From positions 4,009,276 through 4,073,275 of the forward strand of contig NZ_AQUI01000002.1 of the NCBI RefSeq assembly GCF_000371785.1: a stretch of DNA of 64,000 bases, in the 5' to 3' direction. Shown here in pieces: positions 1 to 9,023 of this stretch. The notes under the pieces are model-generated. The model made no database searches. It saw only the letters and a program-made list of their open reading frames with translations, and was not told the origin of the DNA. The stretch is from Actinopolyspora halophila DSM 43834 (GTDB lineage: Bacteria > Actinomycetota > Actinomycetes > Mycobacteriales > Pseudonocardiaceae). Made by a program: the position numbers and the translations under genes. Every line of letters begins with the position of its first letter. The stretch's first letter is position 1.

Positions 1-1
1 G

Positions 2-172
2 ACCACGACCGTCACGCTGGGCCCGGATCTCCCGATGGGCCACGATCCCCAGTTCCTGGTTCCCGCCGGAACCTGGCAGTGCGCCGAACCCGCGTCCCCC
101 GCGGAGGAGACCCTGGTCAGCTGTGTGGTGTCCCCCGGATTCGACTTCGCCGATTTCGAAGCGTCCTCCTGA
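2..172 (+). CDS. Cupin (DUF985-type) protein, C-terminal part
   Basis: The reading frame is open from the window edge to a TGA and gives the last 56 residues of a protein. The pattern TLGPDLPMGHDPQFLVPAGTWQ followed by a run ending in SPGFDFADFE is what the last strands of cupin_5 (DUF985) proteins look like: a beta-barrel with the PAGTWQ turn and a GF-F-F ending. The family is thought to bind sugars or metabolites, but no function can be stated from this fragment. The 5' part lies outside the window. Confidence 0.7.
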   Translation, partial: TTTVTLGPDLPMGHDPQFLVPAGTWQCAEPASPAEETLVSCVVSPGFDFADFEASS

Positions 173-196
173 GCGGACTCCCGGTCGTAGCGCCGG

Positions 197-721
197 TCAC
201 CGTCCCCCGCGCACCGGTGACCGGACCGCCCGCTGAGTGAGTACGCAGACCAGCACCACGGCCACGCAGGCCCCGGACAACGCCAGCCCGCGAACGTCGG
301 TGGACTCACTTCCCGCTCTGCCCACAGTCGTCGTCCCGGTCCGTAGCCCCGCCGCCACGCGTGGGGACCACGCGCGTTCACCGCTCCGCCCGGTGGACGA
401 AGCGCTCGCCGCTTCGGCGGCGCCGCCCGCCGGAGAGGGTCTCCGGGCGGCCGGGTCCAGCGGTTCCGGAAACCACGAACCGGTGGCCGGCGTGTTCTCT
501 CCGCCCGGTTCGGACGGAGCCGTTCCGGAAAGGGATGACTCGGGGGCGGTCCCGACCACGTGGGGTGAACACTCCGTGGCGGGCTTTTCACCTACCCGAG
601 TGGGAGTGAACGGAACGGTTCCCACCCACCGCTGCTCCACCCAGCTCATCGCCACCAACGCGGTCACGATCGAACTCATGGTCCCCGTGGCCACCATCAC
701 GAAGACGGCAAGACTGTTCAC
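197..721 (-). CDS. Hypothetical protein with two membrane segments
   Basis: I do not recognise a family. The GTG at 721 is preceded by GGGGTGA at a workable distance; a TTG two codons further upstream is also possible. The first 30 residues are hydrophobic (VNSLAVFVMVATGTMSS...) and look like a membrane anchor, the middle is a Gly/Ser/Pro/Ala-rich linker of about 90 residues, and a second hydrophobic stretch lies near the C-terminus (LALSGACVAVVLVCVL). It runs convergent to the cupin gene. A long frame on the opposite strand exists here but has no membrane or domain pattern, so I prefer this strand. It could still be spurious. Confidence 0.4.
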   Translation of the reverse strand: MNSLAVFVMVATGTMSSIVTALVAMSWVEQRWVGTVPFTPTRVGEKPATECSPHVVGTAPESSLSGTAPSEPGGENTPATGSWFPEPLDPAARRPSPAGGAAEAASASSTGRSGERAWSPRVAAGLRTGTTTVGRAGSESTDVRGLALSGACVAVVLVCVLTQRAVRSPVRGGR

Positions 722-1002
722 CAGCAATCACCCCGGATATCCCGAAGAAAAGGGGCCGCTCACGAACGCGCGTTTCGCGGCGTGCCGAAAAGCGGGAATC
801 TGATTGCGCGACATCGTGCTTCGGAAAGCGCATCGGCCTGTCGACCACGGTATAGGCGAACGCGCAATGATGTCGGGCAACCCTCCGGGAGGTCCCCTGA
901 AAGAGGGAGACCGTGGATCCCGGCGAGCAGGACCGCACGGGGCGGTCACTCCCGGGGCGGAAGCGATCGCCGGTACGCACCCGCTCTCCGGGAAAAGTCC
1001 CG

Positions 1003-2091
1003 TCAGGAGTTCGGCGCGGAAACGAGGTGATCCACCGGTGTCTCGACCGAGCGGTTCCGGGCCGAACGCCGAGCCGCCTCGATGATCGCCAATCCCCGGG
1101 CGGCGTCCTCGACAGCCACGGGAGCGGCGGTCCCCGACTCCAGCGCGGAGGCGACTCCGGCGTAGAAGTCCTGATAACGTCCCGGTTCGCTCGGGAGGGA
1201 ACGCGCTTCGGAGCCCACTCCGACCACGGCCCGGGTCTCCGCGGACTCGACCCCCCAACCGGGATCGCCCGGCAACCCTCCGGCGCGAAGTGCCGCTTCC
1301 TGCGGATCCGTTCCGTACTTGGTGAACGCGCCCCGATCACCGAGCACTCGGAAACGAGGACCGTACTGGGCGACCAGTTTGCCCGTCCAGAGATGACTGA
1401 TCACACCGTTGGAGTGCTCGAGCGCCACGAAGGTGTCATCGTCGGCCGCCACGCCGGAACGGAGCGTCTTCATCTCCGCGTATACGGACTCCACCCCGCC
1501 GAACAGGTACGTCGCCTGGTCGATGAGATGGCTCCCGAGGTCGTAGAGCACTCCGGCCGCGTCCTCGGGACCGCCGCTGTCCCTCCAGGAGTCCTTGGGC
1601 GTGGGAACCCAGCGCTCGAACCGGGACTCGAAGCGGTGCACCCCGCCCAGCTCTCCCGCCTCGAGGACCCCGCCCAGGGTGAGCATGTCGCTGTCCCAGC
1701 GCCGGTTCTGGAACACCGTCAGCAGCACCCCGCGCTCGCGGGCACGGGCGATCAGTTCCCGAGCCTGTTCGAGACTCGGGGTCAGCGGCTTGTCCACCAC
1801 CACGGGCAGCCCTGCCTCGATCGCGCGACTCGCCAGCTCGGCGTGACTGCTGTTCGGAGTGGCCACGACCACCAGATCCAACTCGTCGGCGCGCTCGAAG
1901 AGCTGCTCGGCCCGCGCGTACACCCGCGCGTCCGGATGATCCTGCCTCACCTGCTCGGCGCGTTGCGCACTGCCGGTCACCACCGCTTCCAGTCGCGTAC
2001 GCGGTTCCGCCTCGATCAGCGGCGCGTGGAACGCCGCCCCGGCCAAGCCGTAACCGAGCAGGCCAACACGTAACTGCCCCGGGGAATCCAT
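1003..2091 (-). CDS. Gfo/Idh/MocA family NAD(P)-dependent oxidoreductase
   Basis: A 362-residue protein, the normal length for this family. The N-terminal Rossmann fold opens with GLLGYGLAG (residues 10-18). The family's substrate-binding lysine lies in DKP (residues 100-102), and the C-terminal domain has the motif DLGSHLID (184-191) with a likely catalytic His188. Such enzymes oxidise or reduce sugars, inositols or related compounds with NAD(P) in the cytoplasm. The substrate cannot be read from the sequence. It stands alone, and a GGTCCCCT...AGGGAGACC hairpin just downstream (around 893-914) may end the transcript. Confidence 0.93.
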   Translation of the reverse strand: MDSPGQLRVGLLGYGLAGAAFHAPLIEAEPRTRLEAVVTGSAQRAEQVRQDHPDARVYARAEQLFERADELDLVVVATPNSSHAELASRAIEAGLPVVVDKPLTPSLEQARELIARARERGVLLTVFQNRRWDSDMLTLGGVLEAGELGGVHRFESRFERWVPTPKDSWRDSGGPEDAAGVLYDLGSHLIDQATYLFGGVESVYAEMKTLRSGVAADDDTFVALEHSNGVISHLWTGKLVAQYGPRFRVLGDRGAFTKYGTDPQEAALRAGGLPGDPGWGVESAETRAVVGVGSEARSLPSEPGRYQDFYAGVASALESGTAAPVAVEDAARGLAIIEAARRSARNRSVETPVDHLVSAPNS

Positions 2092-2239
2092 GCCCTCATT
2101 ACATCAGCGACGTCGGCCACCGGACCGGGTGGTGACCGAGTCGCGACCGAGCGGAGCCTCCCGCGGAGCTGACCCGCTCGGGCCACACCGCGCGACGCTT
2201 CCGGAACCGGGTGAGCGCGCGTAGCCGATCGGCACGGGG

Positions 2240-2974
2240 TCAGGCGCTCTTGCCCCGGGAGTTCCGCACGGCTGCTCCCGCCCCACCGAACGGTTCGCTC
2301 GTCGCGCCGTCCCGCCCGGGACAGACCAGCCCGGTCTCGTAAGCGATGATCACCAGCTGGGTGCGGGAACTGAGACCGAGTTTCTGCATCACGTGGTAGA
2401 CGTGCGATTTCACCGTCAGCTCGGCCAGTCCCAGATTGGCGGCGATGTCGGCGTTGGAACCGCCGCGGGCGACCTCGAGCAGCACGTCCCGCTCACGATC
2501 GGTGAGCGCGGCCAGCTCGCTGGAGGACTCGCGCACCTCGAGGGAGGCGAATCTGTGCAGCAGTCGACGCGTCACGCTGGGGGCCAGCAGGGCGTCCCCC
2601 GCCGCGACGGTGCGCACCGCTCGGACGAGTTCCTCCGGAGGCGCGTCCTTGAGCAGAAAGCCGCTCGCCCCGGCGCGCAGCGCCGAGTAAACGTATTCAT
2701 CGAGGTCGTAGACGGTCAGCATGATGACAGCCGTGTTGCCGCCGGTGCTGTCGACGATCTCGCGAGCGGCGGTTATGCCGTCCAGTCCGGGCATCCGCAC
2801 GTCCATGAGGACGACATCGGGTCTGCGGCGCCGCACGGCCGCCACCGCGGCCTGACCGTCGTCGGCCTCGGCCAGCACGCGCAGGTCCGGCTCGGCTGAC
2901 AGCAGGGCCACCAGCCCGCCGCGAATCATCGCCTGGTCATCGGCGACCAGCACGTCCGTGCTCGACTCCGTCAT
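2240..2974 (-). CDS. NarL/FixJ-type response regulator
   Basis: A 244-residue DNA-binding response regulator. The receiver domain has the acidic pair D13-D14, the phosphoacceptor Asp58 in VLMDVRMPG, Thr87 and Lys109. The C-terminal LuxR/GerE helix-turn-helix is seen in LTDRERDVLLEVARG and LAELTVKSHVYHVMQKL. It starts 21 bp after the stop of the histidine kinase gene, so the two form one kinase-regulator operon. The last 35 residues after the HTH are a non-conserved tail. Target genes cannot be inferred. Confidence 0.95.
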   Translation of the reverse strand: MTESSTDVLVADDQAMIRGGLVALLSAEPDLRVLAEADDGQAAVAAVRRRRPDVVLMDVRMPGLDGITAAREIVDSTGGNTAVIMLTVYDLDEYVYSALRAGASGFLLKDAPPEELVRAVRTVAAGDALLAPSVTRRLLHRFASLEVRESSSELAALTDRERDVLLEVARGGSNADIAANLGLAELTVKSHVYHVMQKLGLSSRTQLVIIAYETGLVCPGRDGATSEPFGGAGAAVRNSRGKSA

Positions 2975-2995
2975 CGCCAGCGGACCTCCTCAGGC

Positions 2996-4303
2996 TCACG
3001 TCGGGCCCGAAGTTTCGGGGCACGGTAGCACGACCGACAAATGAAACCCATTCGGAACAGGGTGTGCGGTAAGCGCCCCTCCGAGCAACGACACACGCTC
3101 GCGAAGACCGATCAGACCGTGTCCGGCCGCGCCACGGTGCTCCTCCGCGCCGTTCTCGCCCCCACCATCCGCCCGAGCACCGGAGATCGGCCCGTCACCC
3201 CCGATGAACGAATCAGTGGCGTGGTTGCTCACCTCGATCGTCAGTTGGTCCCGCTGGTATTTCACCAGCACCCGCGCGTAGCCTGCCCCGGCGTGTTTGA
3301 GCACGTTGGTCACGGCTTCCTGGACGATCCGGTAAGCCGTCATCTCGACCCCCGGCCCCAGGTCCCGCACTTCTCCACAACGTTCCAGACGCCAGGCGAC
3401 TCCCGTACCGCGCACCGAGTCGATCAGTTCGTCCAGCTGAGCCAACCCCGGTGAAGGCCGGCGCTCGGCCTGCTCCGGCTCCTCGGTGACGGGATCGGCC
3501 GCTGTGGAGTGCTCGGGAGTGGTGCGCAGCGCACCCAGCAGCTGACGCATCTGCTCCAACGAGGAGCGCGAGGTGCGCTCCAGCTCTCGCAGGGTGTCCC
3601 GTGCGTGTTCACGGTCCTCGTCCACGAGGGAACGCGCCACCCCGGCTCGCAGGGCCACCACGGAAAGATTGTGCGAGACGATGTCGTGGAATTCCCTGGC
3701 GATCCGAGCTCGTTCGACGGTGGCCGCCTCTTCGGCGAGCTGGTCCCGTGCCTCGTCGAGCAGTTGCACGGCCTGTTCCAGTTGAGCGGCCTGTCTTCGT
3801 TTGATCCGCATCGACCAGCCCCAGCCCAGCACCAGAACCAGATTGGCCAGCGCTCCGGTGAGCATCACCGTTCCCGCGCCCACGGACATCAGCGGGAGCT
3901 TGCTCACCGGCCAGGCCATGGCCGCCGCCCCCGCGCCCAGCGTGGAAAGGAGTCCACCACGGACGCAAACCGAGTAGACGCTGACCAGAATGGCCAGGTT
4001 CAACGACCCGACCGGCTCGTTCAGCCAGGTCAGCAGGATGATCACGGTCAGGAGCACGCTCAGGCTCACCCACGGCAGGTACCGCCGCAGCAGCAGGGAC
4101 CCGAACGCGGGCAGGCTGAGCAGCACCGACCACCACCAGAACGGCTCCCTCGGGTGGGGCGACAGGAACATCACCAGCACGTGACAACCCGCGAAAACCA
4201 GCACGAGCCCCACGTCGAGCAACGCGCCACGCCGCGGAAGCGTTCCGAGGACTCCCGGAGCCGCTCCGGTCGCACCGACGGTCTCACCGTGCAACACACC
4301 CAT
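2996..4303 (-). CDS. NarL-type sensor histidine kinase
   Basis: I place the start at the ATG at 4303, which has GGAAG at a good distance; the frame stays open upstream but that part has no domain character. This gives 435 residues. Residues about 25-160 carry several hydrophobic membrane segments, followed by a coiled coil and the HisKA_3 dimerisation box EFHDIVSHNLSVVALRAG with the phosphoacceptor His206. The N box (IVQEAVTNVLKHAGA) and glycine box (GHGLIGLRERV) of the ATPase domain follow. There is no large extracellular sensor domain, so it probably senses a signal in or at the membrane and phosphorylates the regulator at 2240-2974. Confidence 0.94.
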   Translation of the reverse strand: MGVLHGETVGATGAAPGVLGTLPRRGALLDVGLVLVFAGCHVLVMFLSPHPREPFWWWSVLLSLPAFGSLLLRRYLPWVSLSVLLTVIILLTWLNEPVGSLNLAILVSVYSVCVRGGLLSTLGAGAAAMAWPVSKLPLMSVGAGTVMLTGALANLVLVLGWGWSMRIKRRQAAQLEQAVQLLDEARDQLAEEAATVERARIAREFHDIVSHNLSVVALRAGVARSLVDEDREHARDTLRELERTSRSSLEQMRQLLGALRTTPEHSTAADPVTEEPEQAERRPSPGLAQLDELIDSVRGTGVAWRLERCGEVRDLGPGVEMTAYRIVQEAVTNVLKHAGAGYARVLVKYQRDQLTIEVSNHATDSFIGGDGPISGARADGGGENGAEEHRGAAGHGLIGLRERVSLLGGALTAHPVPNGFHLSVVLPCPETSGPT

Positions 4304-4898
4304 CGGCACCGCTTCCGATCCGCACCTTCGCGTTCGACTCCCCGGGCGTTTCCCGACACGGACGGGAAACGAGCGGAAACCACCGCACCGCCTCCCCGAA
4401 CCGCTCGAGAGCACGTTCCAGGCCGGACGAACCGGGGCGGAGCGTACATCCGGCGGGATCACCGCCGATACCGGCCACTTCCGGCAAAAGTAGCAATGAG
4501 AGCCCGGGCGAAGGTAACGCGGATATTACCTGTCGAGATTTTCCGCGCGCCCCTGTCGTAGATGCTCACCGGGCGGAACCGCGGCGGCGCCCACTGCGCG
4601 GGAGAGGTCGGGGGCGCAGGCGCCGAAGCACCACGCCGGTCGTCAACGCGGCGGGAAAGCTGCGATCGGGGTTCGGCACGGGACTTCGTGCAGCCTGCCG
4701 GGTAGCCGGAAGGTGCGTCGGTGCCTTGCCGTGGTGCGGACACCGTGAGCGGCCCCGGTCCGCCGCGGCCGTCAGCCCCTCGGTCGATCCAGCTCTGCAA
4801 CTGTGGGCCCACCTCCTCGATGAGGATGCTCGGCCCGTGCCCCCGGACGGACTCTCCTCGCGGGCGGCAGCGTGAACAAGCGGTCCGGGACCGGCCCG
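4304..4898. other. Gene-poor region between a kinase gene and a transposase remnant
   Basis: I see no convincing gene in these 595 bases. The frames that are open here have no domain or membrane pattern. The 4460-4560 part is relatively A/T rich and probably carries the promoter for the kinase operon, although no clear -35/-10 pair stands out. Positions 4620-4660 match 52281-52321 at about 80 percent (a second repeat family). Downstream parts of the decayed TnpB gene may extend into this region but cannot be aligned by eye. Confidence 0.5.
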
Positions 4899-5276
4899 CT
4901 ACGACCTCGAAGTCCGAACAGGAAGGCCCCCGTGACCCCCGACCCTCCGCCTTTCCCGGAACTTCGACTTGAATCGCTCCACGACGATTCCATCGTGGGC
5001 GGTCACCACCCGTTGCGCCCACCTGCTGGCGGTTTCGATCGCTCCCCGGTCCACCCGAGCACCCGCCCCGGTCTCCGGCAACGGTTCAGCCTGGTCGGGC
5101 ACGACGAACGAGCAGTACCAGTTCCCCGGCGCGTCGCGATGCACCCGCACGCTCGGCGGTGCGGCAGGCAGATCACGCGACCACACCGGACGCATCTCGA
5201 CACCAGCCGGCAGCACAAGCACCGCTCCGGCTCCGTCGCTCGATCGCAGGCCCCGAGCAAAAGTGACGCACGCCAT
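4899..5276 (-). pseudogene. Decayed TnpB (IS1341/IS605 OrfB-type) transposase fragment
   Basis: A 125-codon frame carries the middle of a TnpB/OrfB protein: VWSRDLP, SVRVHRDAPGNWYCSFVV, PETGAGARVDRG (the RuvC-I region, where intact proteins have VGVDxG) and TAHDGIVVERFKSKF. The N-terminal region, the RuvC-II/III parts and the zinc-ribbon CxxC motifs are missing, and homology breaks off after SKF, as if by frameshift or deletion. I see no transposon ends. In intact elements TnpB is an RNA-guided nuclease; this copy cannot be functional. Confidence 0.75.
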
Positions 5277-5505
5277 TTCCCCACGGCTCCGGAACTGCAG
5301 TACTATTAGTCATCAAATGACTACGCTACGAGTTCACCCCGACGGCCCACTCGCACGGCAGGTGAGCGGTGTCGGACGTTCCCGGCCACACCTTCGCGAT
5401 GTGTCCACTTCGGAGGAACAATGAAACCGTTCCACGGTCGTCCCTTCCGTAGCCGATGGCACCCCGGGTGACGCTCCACGGCGCGATTCGGGAAAGCAGG
5501 CGGTA

Positions 5506-6849
5506 ATGACCACGGAAACCCCACGCCACAGGCGCGAAATGGACCTGACGCGTCCGTGCGCGGCGCGCATCGCCGACGCCTTCCTCGGCGGATGCCACAA
5601 CTTCGGCGCCGAGCGACGCTTCGTGGAGCGGGCCGAACGGGAGCTTCCCGGGATCACCGGCACCTTCCGGAGAAGCAGGGACTTTCTCCGTCGCGCCGTC
5701 GACCACGCACTCTCCTGCGGAATCCGGCAGTTCGTCGACCTCGGCTCCGGACTGCCGACGGTGGGACACATCCACGAGATAGCGAACAGGATCACCCGGG
5801 GCCACCGCGTGGTCTATGTGGACAACGAACCGTTGACGGCCGCGCACGGAGCACGCCTGCTCGCCGAACAACCACGGACGACCCTGCTGCACGAGGACTG
5901 CCGTGATGCGGAAGCCGTGCTGAGCGCTCCCGAACTGCGCCGGCTCATCGACCCGGACGAGCCCATCGCGCTGGTGCTGTCCGGCACACTGCACTTCCTG
6001 CCGGACAGCGCCGAGGCGCGCGCGGTCGTCGACACCTACCGGGACGCCCTTCCCGCGGGCAGCCAGCTGGTCCTCGGGCACTTCACCGACACCCTCGCCC
6101 CCGAGCGCGGACGAGCGTTGCGACGACTCTACGCGGAGAGCAGCGATCCGCTGTTCATCCGTGGAACCGAGTGGATCGAGACCCTGTTCGGCGACTTCGA
6201 GCCGCTCAGACCGGGTATGGGACTGCTGACCTCGTGGCGCCCCGACCCTCGCACGGGGCCGGGTGACGATGAGGACCACCCGGTCCTCTACGGCGGTATA
6301 GCGCGCAAAAGGGTCCGCTCGACCCGTTTCCGGAACGAGTCGTTCTCAGCCGGAGCGCCTCGTCGCGCCGCTCCTCCCGGCGAGCCACAGCAGCACGGCC
6401 CCGAGCACGGCGACACCACCAGCGGCCATCCACGCCGCGGACAGACCCGCGTGGGAGGCCAGCACCCCGAACAACAGCGGCCCACTGCTGCCACCGATGT
6501 AGACCCCGGTCTGACTGATCGAGGTGGCACCGGCCACACGGTCGGGGTACAGCGCCGCCACGGCGAAGTTGAGCAACCCCGGCCAGGCCCACCCCGCGCC
6601 GAAACCGATCACGGCTCCCACCGGGAAGACGAGCGGAACCGACAACGCCATGAGAGCGAACCCCGCGGAACCGACCACCAGCATCAGCGTGATCATCACG
6701 ATCGGATCGGGATTTCTGCGATCGGCCAGCACCCCCACCGCCAGCCGCATGCAGAGCCCCACGGCGGAACCCACGACCAGCACCATCCCGGCGGAAGCCT
6801 GCGTGAACCCCACATGCACCCCCGTGGTGGTAACGAAGGAGCCCAGTGA
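5506..6849 (+). CDS. SAM-dependent methyltransferase, DUF574 family
   Basis: The protein begins at an ATG preceded by GGAAAGCAGGCGG. Residues 1-270 fit the actinobacterial S-adenosyl methyltransferase family DUF574: RPCAARIADAFLGGCHNFGAER near the N-terminus, the SAM-binding FVDLGSGLPTVG, the acidic VVYVDNEP, and the closing LYGGIARK. Members are normally about 265-280 residues long. Here the frame continues for another 175 or so codons of Pro/Arg/His-rich sequence that is antisense to the MFS gene, so the real stop has probably been lost or shifted near 6315. Substrates of this family are mostly unknown. Confidence 0.85.
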   Translation: MTTETPRHRREMDLTRPCAARIADAFLGGCHNFGAERRFVERAERELPGITGTFRRSRDFLRRAVDHALSCGIRQFVDLGSGLPTVGHIHEIANRITRGHRVVYVDNEPLTAAHGARLLAEQPRTTLLHEDCRDAEAVLSAPELRRLIDPDEPIALVLSGTLHFLPDSAEARAVVDTYRDALPAGSQLVLGHFTDTLAPERGRALRRLYAESSDPLFIRGTEWIETLFGDFEPLRPGMGLLTSWRPDPRTGPGDDEDHPVLYGGIARKRVRSTRFRNESFSAGAPRRAAPPGEPQQHGPEHGDTTSGHPRRGQTRVGGQHPEQQRPTAATDVDPGLTDRGGTGHTVGVQRRHGEVEQPRPGPPRAETDHGSHREDERNRQRHESEPRGTDHQHQRDHHDRIGISAIGQHPHRQPHAEPHGGTHDQHHPGGSLREPHMHPRGGNEGAQ

Positions 6850-7542
6850 GTTGGCGGCCGCCGAGCCGAGCCCTGCGGCCGCCGCGATCAGCAGCAGCAC
6901 GCCCCGCCCCGGGGACGCACCTCGTCCTTCGGTTGAGCCGGACCCCGTGGGCTGCTCCGAGCGCACCCGCACCGGTAACAGCAGCACGACGCACACTCCG
7001 ACGAACGCCGCCATCGCGAACGCCCAGCGCCAACCGAGCGTCAGCGCGACCGTCGGCACGGCCACCCCGGACAGGAGGGTGGCCGTGGGGATGGCGGCCT
7101 GCTTAATCCCGAAGGCCGTGGCCCTGTGGCGCAGGGGCACGCACCGGGCGATCAACGAGTTCGAGGCCGGCTGCCCGAGAGCGTTCGGCAACCCCGCGAG
7201 CCAGAGCACCGCCAGCAGCCAGAACCAGTTCGGCGCCAAGGCCGTTCCCAGCAGGCACAGCGAGCTGCCCGTGGCGGCCACCCGCAGCGAGGTGACCGTC
7301 CCGATCCGTTCGGCCACCCATCCCATGGGGCGTGAGCAGAGGGCCGCGACCGCGAAGAACCCCGCCACCCCCAGGCCGAGGACGGCGGGCCCGAAGTCGA
7401 GTCGCTCCTGCAGCTGCACGCCGAGTCCGCCGACGAGGAAGACCGGAAGTATGCCGACGGTGACCACTCCCGAGACCGCCGGGACCACGCGCCCGGGGCC
7501 GTACGCGGTACGCGGTTGCACGCTCACGGGAACTCTGACCAT
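6346..7542 (-). CDS. Major facilitator superfamily transporter
   Basis: A 398-residue integral membrane protein with about 12 hydrophobic helices, standard for an MFS carrier. The start is the ATG at 7542; the frame stays open far upstream but that part is Arg-rich and antisense to the next gene. The loop between helices 2 and 3 shows the MFS pattern GWVAERIG, and loop 8-9 has GVLADRRN. It faces the DUF574 methyltransferase gene, whose overlong frame overlaps its last 500 bases. The substrate is unknown; a proton-driven exporter of small molecules is likely. Confidence 0.92.
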   Translation of the reverse strand: MVRVPVSVQPRTAYGPGRVVPAVSGVVTVGILPVFLVGGLGVQLQERLDFGPAVLGLGVAGFFAVAALCSRPMGWVAERIGTVTSLRVAATGSSLCLLGTALAPNWFWLLAVLWLAGLPNALGQPASNSLIARCVPLRHRATAFGIKQAAIPTATLLSGVAVPTVALTLGWRWAFAMAAFVGVCVVLLLPVRVRSEQPTGSGSTEGRGASPGRGVLLLIAAAAGLGSAAANSLGSFVTTTGVHVGFTQASAGMVLVVGSAVGLCMRLAVGVLADRRNPDPIVMITLMLVVGSAGFALMALSVPLVFPVGAVIGFGAGWAWPGLLNFAVAALYPDRVAGATSISQTGVYIGGSSGPLLFGVLASHAGLSAAWMAAGGVAVLGAVLLWLAGRSGATRRSG

Positions 7543-7808
7543 CACCGCACCTGCCGTTCGGTCGACTTCGGGGCCCACCGCGTCATAGCACCCGAAGCCC
7601 CTCCTCCGAACGGAGCAGTGACCGATCCCTCGAAGTACTGTTGAGATCTCCGCTCGGGTCGACCGGGTGGTCGCTCGGCGGAATCCCTCGCGCCGGTGCC
7701 GGTTTCCTGCAGCGATGTGCTTCGGCGCTGCCACGGCCGAGCGGGCGCACCGAGCCTCGACGAGACCCGCCAGGTGTTCGCGTGGCGTAACCGCCCGCCG
7801 GCGGCGTG

Positions 7809-8999
7809 CTACCCGCGGAAGGCTTCCACTCCCGTCAGGGCCGCGCCGATGGTCAGCTCGTGCATCTCGGAGGTGCCCTCGTAGGTGAGCACGGACTCCA
7901 GATTGGTCATGTGACGCATGACGGGGTATTCCATCGAGATGCCGTTGGCGCCGAGCAGGGTCCTGGCGGTGCGCGCTACTTCGAGAGCACCGCGCACGTT
8001 GTCCAGCTTGCCGTAACTGACCTGCTGGGCGAGCAGAGTCCCCGCGTCCTTGCGCCGGCCCAGGTGCAGCGCGAGCAGTCTTCCGTTCTGCACCCGCACG
8101 GACATGTCCGCGAGCTTGGACTGGGTCAACTGGTGTCCCGCCAGGGGCTTGCCGAACTGCTCGCGGGTGGTCGAGTACTCCAGCGCCGTTTCCAGACAGC
8201 TGCGTCCCGCCCCGTTGGCTCCCCACACGATTCCGTAGCGTGCCTCGTTCAAGCAGCTCAGCGGCCCGCGCAGCCCCACGGCCTCCGGCAGCACCGCCTC
8301 GTCGGGAAGCCGGACGTCGTCGAGCACCAGTTCGCTGGTTATCGAGGCGCGCAGGGACAGTTTGTGCTCGATCTCCGGTGCCGCGAACCCCGGCGTGTCG
8401 GTCGGGACCACGAAACCGCGGATGCCTTCTTCGGTGCGGGCCCAGACAACGGCCACGTCGGCGATCGTCCCGTTGGTGATCCACATTTTGCGCCCGTTGA
8501 GCACCCAGTCCGAACCGTCCCTGCGCGCGGAGGTCCGCATCGAGGAGGGATCCGAGCCGTGATCCGGCTCGGTCAGGCCGAAGCAGCCGATCGCCTCGCC
8601 CGCGGCCATCCTCGGCAACCAGTGCTGCTTCTGCTCCTCCGAGCCCCAGCGCCATATCGCGAACATGGCCAGCGATCCCTGCACCGACACGAGCGAACGC
8701 AGCCCGGAGTCGCAGGCCTCGAGTTCCTCGCAGGCCACCCCGTAGTCCACGGCGGACATCCCCGCGCACCCGTATCCGTCCAGGTGCATGCCGAGCACGC
8801 CGAGCTCACCCAGTTCGCGGGCCAGCTCGCGGGCCCGGGGGAGCTCGCCGCGTTCGAACCAGTCGGCCACGTACGGCCGCACGCGGTCCCGGCACAACGC
8901 GCGAACGCTGTCCCGGACGGCCAGTTGTTCGGTGCTGAGCTCGTCGTCGATCCCGATCGGGTCGCGCGGGTCGAAGTCGGGGCGTTTTCCGGCGTTCAT
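7809..8999 (-). CDS. gcdH: Glutaryl-CoA dehydrogenase (acyl-CoA dehydrogenase family)
   Basis: This FAD enzyme oxidises and decarboxylates glutaryl-CoA to crotonyl-CoA. The 396-residue protein has the acyl-CoA dehydrogenase signatures GCFGLTEPDHGSDP and KMWITNG, and near the C-terminus the TYEGT motif with the catalytic Glu374, placed as in glutaryl-CoA dehydrogenases. Of two candidate ATGs, the second (8999) is chosen because GGAGG lies 9 bases before it; the first one directly touches the GGAGG. The gene follows the CoA-transferase gene by 24 bp and is surely co-transcribed. The two together suit glutarate or lysine/tryptophan-derived glutaryl-CoA breakdown. Confidence 0.92.
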   Translation of the reverse strand: MNAGKRPDFDPRDPIGIDDELSTEQLAVRDSVRALCRDRVRPYVADWFERGELPRARELARELGELGVLGMHLDGYGCAGMSAVDYGVACEELEACDSGLRSLVSVQGSLAMFAIWRWGSEEQKQHWLPRMAAGEAIGCFGLTEPDHGSDPSSMRTSARRDGSDWVLNGRKMWITNGTIADVAVVWARTEEGIRGFVVPTDTPGFAAPEIEHKLSLRASITSELVLDDVRLPDEAVLPEAVGLRGPLSCLNEARYGIVWGANGAGRSCLETALEYSTTREQFGKPLAGHQLTQSKLADMSVRVQNGRLLALHLGRRKDAGTLLAQQVSYGKLDNVRGALEVARTARTLLGANGISMEYPVMRHMTNLESVLTYEGTSEMHELTIGAALTGVEAFRG

Positions 9000-9023
9000 C
9001 TGCTCCATCCTCCAAGAACGAAA

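Noticed and set aside
237-803. A 188-codon frame on the plus strand opposite the two-helix hypothetical protein
   Set aside because: It has no membrane or domain pattern and starts inside the last codons of the other frame; I judged the minus strand more gene-like, though neither is certain.
4459-5022. A minus-strand frame downstream of the TnpB relic
   Set aside because: I looked for the lost zinc-ribbon end of TnpB here; the cysteines do not form CxxC pairs in the right spacing and the sequence could not be matched.
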